64,000 nt of DNA, from contig CM051024.1 in the NCBI GenBank assembly GCA_027627225.1, positions 39,852,225 through 39,916,224 of the forward strand, given 5' to 3'. The notes below the pieces were generated by a model, which was not told the origin of the DNA, did not search any database, and saw only the letters and a program-made list of their open reading frames with translations. Position 1 is the stretch's first letter. Every line of letters begins with the position of its first letter. Below are positions 57,482 to 64,000 of this stretch, piece by piece. The DNA comes from Congeria kusceri (taxonomy: Eukaryota > Mollusca > Bivalvia > Myida > Dreissenidae). The position numbers were made by a program, and so were the translations under genes.

Positions 57482-57714
57482 GTCAGTGATGGCGGATCAC
57501 CTCCCCTGTTTTCAACCATTCCTCTAACAGTAAACTACACAGCTGATCCAGCATTCCAGAAGGCAGCAGACATATCTAATTGATCTAATTGTGTCACGTG
57601 TTCTCCGACCGGCCAATCCCTAATCGGCGTACTGATCGCGGAATGTCTGATTGCCCTCGGTCGTTTTATACAAGCTCTGGTTGCCATGGGAGTCATCTGC
57701 AAGGCGGACAAAAG
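57482..57714 (+). pseudogene. Copy 2, counterpart of exon 34 (transmembrane) with stop
   Basis: Acceptor gtattacag, donor gtattg, phase 0 in and 2 out as in exon 34. VSDGGSPPLFSTIPLTVNYT is followed by a 9-bp tandem duplication of atctaattg (57574-57582 and 57583-57591) that creates TGA at 57581-57583. After it SNCVTCSPTGQSLIGVLIAE and a hydrophobic stretch correspond to the transmembrane helix. Confidence 0.85.
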
Positions 57715-60510
57715 GTATTGCGCTGCATTGTAAGAGGACCAAAAGTAGCATCAGCCGTATCATTGTTTCGCTGCAAACTCTTGTTGTAAATACCAGGAGG
57801 TTTATCACAATGCGTTGAAACGCACTGTAATAATCCGGATGCGTCCAATTCCATGCTTGTTGCATCGAGATGGTCGTAATCAAAATAGTCAACTTAGCCT
57901 GGTTCCCGATTCGTACTAACAAAGTACGCCTGGCACAAACCAAAAAATGTCGGCTTTAATGGTTTGTCTGCAGCTATGCAATTTCGATAAAAATGATTCC
58001 ATATATAATTCACAAGGCATTGAAGCAAATTATGTTAGATTACAAAAATAAAGCTTTTGTGCAATGCGCGACACGTCAATGCTAAAACAAGGAAAACACA
58101 TGCAAAGTGTATTTCGGACATAACAATCCAGAATGGGATTTCAGATCAAGGTCTCGTTTCAATACTGTCTATATTGCATAAAGACATATATTGGCCATAA
58201 TGGCAAAACAATATTACCGGTATCTAAAAATCTGAAAGAATATGCTCATTGTAGCATCATAAATTTATTTCATTTTATGCACATTTGTTATTGTTTATGA
58301 AGTCATTTAACATTTTGAAATATGTTATACTTACTATCCCAATTTGCTGTGTAGCTTAAATACACTTGAATATATTAAACGTAATTGGGCAGGCAACTAA
58401 TGTGATTTACTGGATGGAGATTATTTGAGAAATTGAATCCACAATTTGTTTGATGCACGTATGTTCTATTGTAACTCTTGAAATGGATGCAGAATTCAAT
58501 CGTGTTACACAAATACATCCTTCGTCAAAGTAATATCTTTGTGCAACAAAAGAATTATATGATGTAAATAATTTAGTGTTATAAAATAGAAATGACAATC
58601 CTCAATATCTGTATTTTCTTTTAAGTGCCCAGTCCGTAATAGTACATAATTAACTCAATCTAAAAGCAACACCACCGACATATGTGTACACCAGATGTTA
58701 GTGCTACAGAAGACAGACATTTGTATAGAAAACGATCGTTTTGCATTTTCTTGCATTGTCTCAACCCTTATATCTATATTAAATTACAACATATATGCAT
58801 ATCAATCAAAAATGTTCAGTAGCATACAATTAATTACCTTGTAAAGATTGTTTATTGAATAATGGCCTAGCTTCACGTTTAACAAAACTATGTTCAAACT
58901 AATATAATAGATTGATCAACATTGGTTTAAATAATTAGTAAATATAAATTTGTATAACAACTATTACTTTTTATTGAACTGAATTTCTTTTTCTTTTTTT
59001 GTAATAATATTTATTTAGATAATTGTTTTATTTTTAAAAATTCCCAAATATGAAATTAGAAGTGTATCCTGAACACATGCCATAATTACTTTGTTTACGG
59101 CTCATTTTAACAAATGTGACAAACCAATTGTTTATTGTGAGATATGCAATAACTCACTTGTACTTGAAAGCTTATACAAAGTATATGAAAACTTGACATA
59201 CAGTAAATAGATACAACACAAACATCATTCTTTATTTTCATCAACAATACAAAATATTTACAACAATATAATGTACAATTCTGTAGATACATATGAATGA
59301 ACTGTATTCAACCAATAAAACGAAGGTAACACTTATTATTATACAGTTCAACAAACACTGTATTATCATGTCTCTACAATATGTTAAGTGTTGAAATAAT
59401 TATTATAGACCATTTACTATGTCCAGTGTTGTAAATATATTTTTGGATAATTGCCCATGCTCATCATTGGCAAATGATGTATGTTCAATCATGATACGTT
59501 CCCCTTAACTGTATACAACAACTTCCATAATATAACTGAATGTGTGGCTGAACAGAGAGATATGACAGAACGATTCAGCATTAGAAAGGTCTCTATCAGG
59601 TAAATGTGCTCAGGTAAAAAAAAAAACACACACCGTCATATCCGATCTGAAAATAAACAATGCGGTAAAATAACGCTATATGTATGGATAAATAATAGTC
59701 TTTTATCAAAGCCGGCTAACCCATTAACGGAGTGAAAGGGGCGGGTAACCCAGAATATAAGCAGCATATGATTGGTCAGTTTCCAATCTATCCTGTTCCG
59801 TTATGTGTTGAACACTAGGAAGATGATCTTGTTTATAATTCATCTGGAAAACAAACATAACGAAAAATAATATTTTAGTATTAAGCTTGTATGTTAACGT
59901 AATGTTTTCTTTTCATAATTTATTATGTCATTTTCAAAACTTTACTAAAATACTTATAACAGTTAAATCATAATTAACGAAATTTTAACATTTAAACATG
60001 TAAGGTGTGTATAAACAACTGAAAACTAAAATACCATTTATTAAACTTTAATATACCGACATAAATTATTGTCAGAAATTTCATCCGAAATTTCTGAGGA
60101 TGGAGTTATCCGAACCACTATTCAATTACTTTAGTTCAGTTAACTCAATGTAAACTGTTGAAAGCACGAAACAAAAGCGTGTTTTAAAGTCTTTTTACCT
60201 CTATCCACTCAAATTCTTTGTGGTCGTCATATGAACTCCTCATTTATAATCTTTTATTCATAAACTTATATATCCGCGAAAGGTTGTTGTTGTCCGCAGA
60301 ATTTTGGCGTTTGTGCTTGACCCACTAACGTAGTGACAGGGGCTGGTTATCCAGAATAAGAGTCAACTATTATTCCTTTCTTCATATATACATGTATATA
60401 TGTATTAACCCATTAAATAATAACATTCGTTATATGCAAATAAAACGAAATCAAATATACATGATTATCCAATAAAATGTGGTTTTTTTACCCTGCCATC
60501 ACTACACAAG
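57715..60510. other. Non-coding stretch after the degenerate copy
   Basis: AT-rich with no convincing gene. A short element acccattaacggagtgaaag followed by gggcgggtaacccagaataa at 59719-59762 recurs with changes at 60319-60361. Confidence 0.5.
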
Positions 60511-60708
60511 AGGGACAGAGAACCCAGTAATATTCGATGGAAATCGAAAACAAGCACCTTGCCAAAGGTTGGAGCCACCAAAGGCTCTAGTAAAACCGAC
60601 AGCTCTTACCACTTTATCAACGATTTCTAACGACAGCAGTTCCTTGTCGGATGACAGTGATAACGATATCTGGTTACAGAAGGCAAGTGGTGCTTGTTTT
60701 ATTACATG
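60511..60708 (+). pseudogene. Possible cytoplasmic tail exon of copy 2
   Basis: Acceptor actacacaag gives phase 2, as needed after 57714. The reading is GTENPVIFDGNRKQAPCQRL and then LSTISNDSSSLSDDSDND, with an acidic Ser cluster like SSSNDSSSSDSDDD of exon 35, ending at TGA 60707-60709 or at a GC-type donor aag/gcaagt. Overall similarity outside the cluster is weak. Confidence 0.4.
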
Positions 60709-61314
60709 ACATTCAGTTGTTGACAATTTAGGGTCAAGCAGTAACCTAGAAAATGGCCCTTAAAGTCCGAAATATTATTTCTTATAGGGATCTGGACAGT
60801 TTGTAGTTTGCTTCCTGGTTTTAACCGGTACTTGATAAACATTGTGGATGTCACTTGAACGCTGTCTAAGTCGGGATCAAACTTCCACACTCTCGATTGC
60901 AAGAAGGACATACTATTTTTGTAATTTTCAAAACGATACTAACAGACAAGATAACTACATGTAAACTCTAATCAGTAGCACAATGTACTTTTTAAATGCA
61001 AGTCATTGGTAAAACAACACAACAAAACAGGACAAACAAGTAACTAACACAAAATACAAACATGAATATAACAAGGGTCACTGCCTTGGAACGGTAAATG
61101 TAAAGCATTGGGGTTTAAACCGGTTTACGGGCACTCGAACCTCTTACTTGGCCCAGAATTATTCACAATACATGTAAATGTAAATAAACATAGCATGGCA
61201 AGTCAAATTAAATAGTAAATAAAAGACGATATTTCATTCAAGTTAATTACTCTTGGTTTGATGTTACCCGTTATAATAATACCATAATTAGTGTAATCCA
61301 TTATAAATATCATT
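60709..61314. other. Non-coding, no feature found
   Basis: AT-rich spacer; small open frames on both strands lack coding character. Confidence 0.4.
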
Positions 61315-61369
61315 ATGACTAGGTGTTTTAGCGGTGTCGCCGTTGCTCGACAGAGATTTCAGCCGCAAC

Positions 61370-62010
61370 GTAAAATCGAAGGCATGTTAGGCAGACCACA
61401 AGATTTGGCCATTCCCAGGCTACCAGGATCGACGCACGGTGGCAGTGTGTCCAAGAAAAGGGATCTTGGTATCCATGATCAACGTCTGTCCCAAGCGGAA
61501 CGTTTTCAGGATCGACGCACGGTGGCAGTGTGTCCAAGAAAAGGGGTCTTGGTATCCATGATCAACGTCTGTCCCAAGCGGAACGTTTTCAGGATCGACG
61601 CACGGTGGCAGTGTGTCCAAGAAAAGGGGTCTTGGTATCCATGATCAACGTATGTCCCAAGCGGAACGTTTTCAGGATCGACGCACGGTGGCAGTGTGTC
61701 CAAGAAAAGGGGTCTTTGTATCCATGATCAACGTCTGTCCCAAGCGGAACGTTTTCAGGATCGACGCACGGTGGCAGTGTGTCCAAGAAAAGGGGTCTTG
61801 GTATCCATGATCAACGTCTGTCCCAAGCGGAACGTTTTCAGGATCGACGCACGGTGGCAGTGTGTCCAAGAAAATGGGTCTTGGTATCGATGATCAACGT
61901 CTGTCCGAAGCGGAACGTTTTAGATTAGACGTTAAACAGGCGCGACAGCAAGGCAAAGACGTGGTGCTTAGTCTTGATGAAGAATCAACAAAATCAGAAT
62001 CGAAATGGTT
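61370..62010 (+). other. Possible coding exon interrupted by an 83-bp repeat array
   Basis: After a possible acceptor gagatttcag (61361-61370) the frame reads KIEGMLGRPQDLAIPRLPGS into the first repeat unit. After the last unit the same relative frame continues RLDVKQARQQGKDVVLSLDE and ESTKSESKW. With a single repeat unit the two flanks would be in one frame. With six units (five extra, 415 bases) they are not. Product unknown; it may be a pseudo-exon. Confidence 0.4.
61424..61921. repeat. 83-bp tandem array, 6 copies
   Basis: Units beginning caggatcgacgcacggtggc start at 61424, 61507, 61590, 61673, 61756 and 61839 and are almost identical. The first and last carry the most changes, as expected of an array grown from one unit. 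Because 83 is not a multiple of 3, long overlapping frames appear on both strands. Confidence 0.95.
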
Positions 62011-62131
62011 AAGTGTCATATTTTTAACTTCATGTTATCCTTGTAAAACATCATTTATTCAACACATTTTAAACATCGATGAGTGTTTGTTTCCTAATGT
62101 CACTCAAACAACAGAAATACATCAGCTCTAG

Positions 62132-62879
62132 TTAAATGAAAACATAGACATAATTGCAAAATTGAAAATAAACATCGCTTTCTTAGTATTAAAGTCTTAC
62201 ATTGTTTTGAAAAGTACATTGTAGGTAAAAAAATGTTCAATATTGTGTACAGACCGAACATATTCCTATTCAAACAGGTCGGTATTGTTAAATAACATGC
62301 AAGGTCCGATACGTCGGTATTGTTAAATAGAATGCAATGTCCGATACGTCGGTATTGTTAAATAGCATGCAAAGTCCGATGCTCACACGGGGAACGCTCG
62401 ATGGGGATGACGATGAAATAATGTCAATCAAAGTTTCAGACAGCAAACTGTTCATGTAACTAAAGAGGTTACGCTTGTTACGTTTAGGAAAGGAAAACAC
62501 AACACTAAGACCGGATAGTTAGTAACTTAGCATAACACATATTTCAACATGTAGCAGTGTTGAACACTGGGCCGGTTCGTCGGTTTCTAAAAACCACGCA
62601 CCTTTATACTTTTCGAAGTGCGTCGAACACTAGACCGGTTCGTCGTTGAATAAACATAAGAAATCAAAGAATAATGAAACCAGGAGAGAAACCCTTATTA
62701 ACATCCGCTAGTCATTTATTTGAGGCAAGTGACTAATTTCCTACACATATTGCAGTGTGTTGAGCACTAGATCGGTTGGTTGGTAACTAAACATCACACA
62801 CATTTGTACTTTCAGGAGTGCGTTGAAAACTAGATCCTTCAAGCTGTCTGCTGGCTCGGTGGTCTGACCCTCGCCTTCT
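62132..62879. other. Non-coding with short local repeats
   Basis: ggtcggtattgttaaatag/acatgcaa-gtccgatac is repeated three times at 62278-62375. Phrases of the type 'gaacactagaccggttcgtcg' recur at 62560-62580, 62625-62650 and 62760-62785. No gene recognised. Confidence 0.5.
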
Positions 62880-63134
62880 CAGGCTTTGCATCCGGGGTAT
62901 ATGCCGGCCAGGAACCAGGCTCTATGCCTGGATTCATCAACTAATAAACAGTGTGTTGTATAAACAGGCTTTGCCTCCGGGGTATACGCCGGCCAGGAAC
63001 CAGGCTCTATGCCCGGATTCATCAACTAATAAACAGTGTGTTGTATAAACAGGCTTTGCCTCAGGGATATACGCCGGCCAGGAACCAGGCTCTATGCCCG
63101 GATTCATCAACTAATAAACAGTGTGCTGTATAAA
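62880..63134. repeat. 85-bp tandem array, 3 copies
   Basis: Units starting caggctttgcctccggggta at 62880, 62965 and 63050. The preceding 62855-62880 (ggctcggtggtctgaccctc) looks slightly tRNA-like, so a SINE-derived origin is possible but unproven. Confidence 0.85.
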
Positions 63135-63404
63135 ACAGGTTTTCTGATGTGTTATGCACGGGACAATTGCGTGTATAATTTTGTTGTTGTTTGCACATTA
63201 AATGTATTGAATATGATAAAAGTTTGAAAAATGTGAAAAAAAACAATCAAATTAATAGAGTTGTATCATTCATTGCACTCAGATAGCCCATGTGTAACAG
63301 TATACCTACATAAGAGAGTACACGGTAAGCTTGTGAAATGTTTGTGATGCTCGATAAATGGAAATTTATCCTGTATTGTGTACTAGCTGGAATCAAGTTT
63401 AGAT

Positions 63405-63692
63405 ATTACGCGCCTATCAATATTTTCCCCCACGGGGGGGGGGGGGGGGCGGGGGGCATATATGGGACTTACATGTAAGACTGAAAGCGATTCCACACAG
63501 TGATAATTTGACACGCCAAATAATTCCGAGTCCCGGGAAATAGATTTGGGTCGGATTTTAGATCCCGGTTATATTTGCCCCCCCCCCCGGGCATCCCCCC
63601 ACTTGGGGATTTACACAAAAAGGTTATAGGATGGAGAATTAGATCCCCAAAAATATAATTAGTCAAATTCCCCTAGTTTGATAGGTGCATTA
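63405..63692. mobile_element. G/C-run fold-back element
   Basis: The ends gcgcctatcaa (63410-63420) and ttgataggtgca are inverted copies. Inside lie a run of about 18 G followed by cggggggc, a run of about 12 C, and smaller matching blocks (tcccgggaaat / atcccggtta, tccccaaaaa / acttggggat). No coding content. Confidence 0.6.
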
Positions 63693-63840
63693 TTGGCAAC
63701 AACTGGAACGGTATATTATTGTCAACGGAATCGGATGAATGTCGCATAATTTGGTGTTTCTACGAGATACACGCCAATCTCATTAAACTCATCTCCAGTC
63801 TGATGCTACTATATAATCCGCTGACTGGATCTGATGACCT

Positions 63841-63895
63841 CGCATTAGGGGTCACGTTTAGATGACCTTTTTAGGAGCCAATCAAAATGTTACCT
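63841..63895. repeat. Dispersed repeat fragment, partner of 39365-39420
   Basis: cgcattaggggtcacgttta followed by gatgaccttttt and aggagccaatcaaa. Sequence from 63693 to 63840 and from 63896 to the end has no other recognised feature. Confidence 0.7.
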
Positions 63896-64000
63896 TCAAA
63901 CTCCTGCGGTATAACTTCCTATATGAACCACAAATACTATGCACGAAATTAAATTGAACTTTGGATGTTTACTAGCCTAAGATAGCACTATATCCATTGT

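Larger units (their letters stand above)
44017..57714 (+). pseudogene. Degenerate tandem copy of the cadherin-like transmembrane gene
   Basis: Sixteen exon-like blocks follow the order of gene 1 (c, c-like, d, a, a, b, then equivalents of exons 24, 25, 26 and 28-34). Four (52174, 52570, 53073, 55165) have exactly the length of their gene 1 partners with good splice sites. Others are destroyed: frameshifts at 48839-49040 and 53931, in-frame stops at 50123, 56043, 56864 and 57581, a 16-bp duplication at 54944-54975, a lost donor at 50160, a lost acceptor near 54834, a half exon at 51410, and no counterpart of exons 15-23 or 27. Inference: a tandem duplicate now decaying. It might still be transcribed, but no complete product is possible from this sequence. 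Assembly error could explain single-base lesions but not the whole set. Confidence 0.85.

Noticed and set aside
61328..61869. Several overlapping minus-strand frames of the MDTLPPCVDPEN type
   Set aside because: They are created by the 83-bp array being open in several frames. The + strand flanks give a better explanation, and nothing supports minus-strand coding.

Overview
The window is intron-rich, AT-rich animal DNA with many short dispersed fold-back elements, minisatellites and non-LTR retrotransposon remains. The layout and the GC-rich fold-back repeats at 22.8 kb and 50.3 kb look like a bivalve mollusc, possibly a dreissenid. That assignment rests on memory of similar repeats, not on a search.

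1-29.6 kb, + strand: one large, apparently intact gene for a single-pass membrane protein of the cadherin-like class. The first exon in the window starts at 465 and the gene continues off the left edge. I place 37 exons. The length of every internal exon agrees with the codon phase of both of its splice sites, giving one open frame of about 2,042 codons ending at 29555. The far N-terminal part is built from a repeated exon quartet (a, b, c, d) joined entirely by phase-1 introns. The membrane-proximal repeats keep classical cadherin calcium-site motifs. A transmembrane helix (exon 34) is followed by a tail of about 170 residues carrying an ITAM-like tandem DxxYxxL arrangement and a possible class II PDZ-type C-terminus.

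An antisense non-LTR retrotransposon (about 14.1-17.8 kb) sits in intron 19. Downstream of the gene is a decayed L1/Tx1-like retrotransposon (about 29.87-38.0 kb), interrupted by a 5'-truncated non-LTR element flanked by a 16-bp target-site duplication.

44.0-57.7 kb (perhaps to 60.7 kb), + strand: a second, shorter, degenerate tandem copy of the same gene. Several exons match gene 1 exon for exon, some with identical lengths. It carries in-frame stops, frameshifts, a 16-bp and a 9-bp tandem duplication, lost splice sites, and missing or half exons. I read it as a pseudogene.

57.7-64 kb: mostly non-coding, with a possible tail exon of the second copy (60511), an 83-bp repeat array inside what looks like an old coding exon (61.3-62.0 kb), an 85-bp repeat array (62.9-63.1 kb) and a G-rich fold-back element (63.4-63.7 kb).

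No gene product could be matched to a named gene, so no symbols are given. The local story is birth-and-decay of a tandem receptor-like cadherin family, with short tandem duplications both enlarging exons and introns and destroying the second copy.
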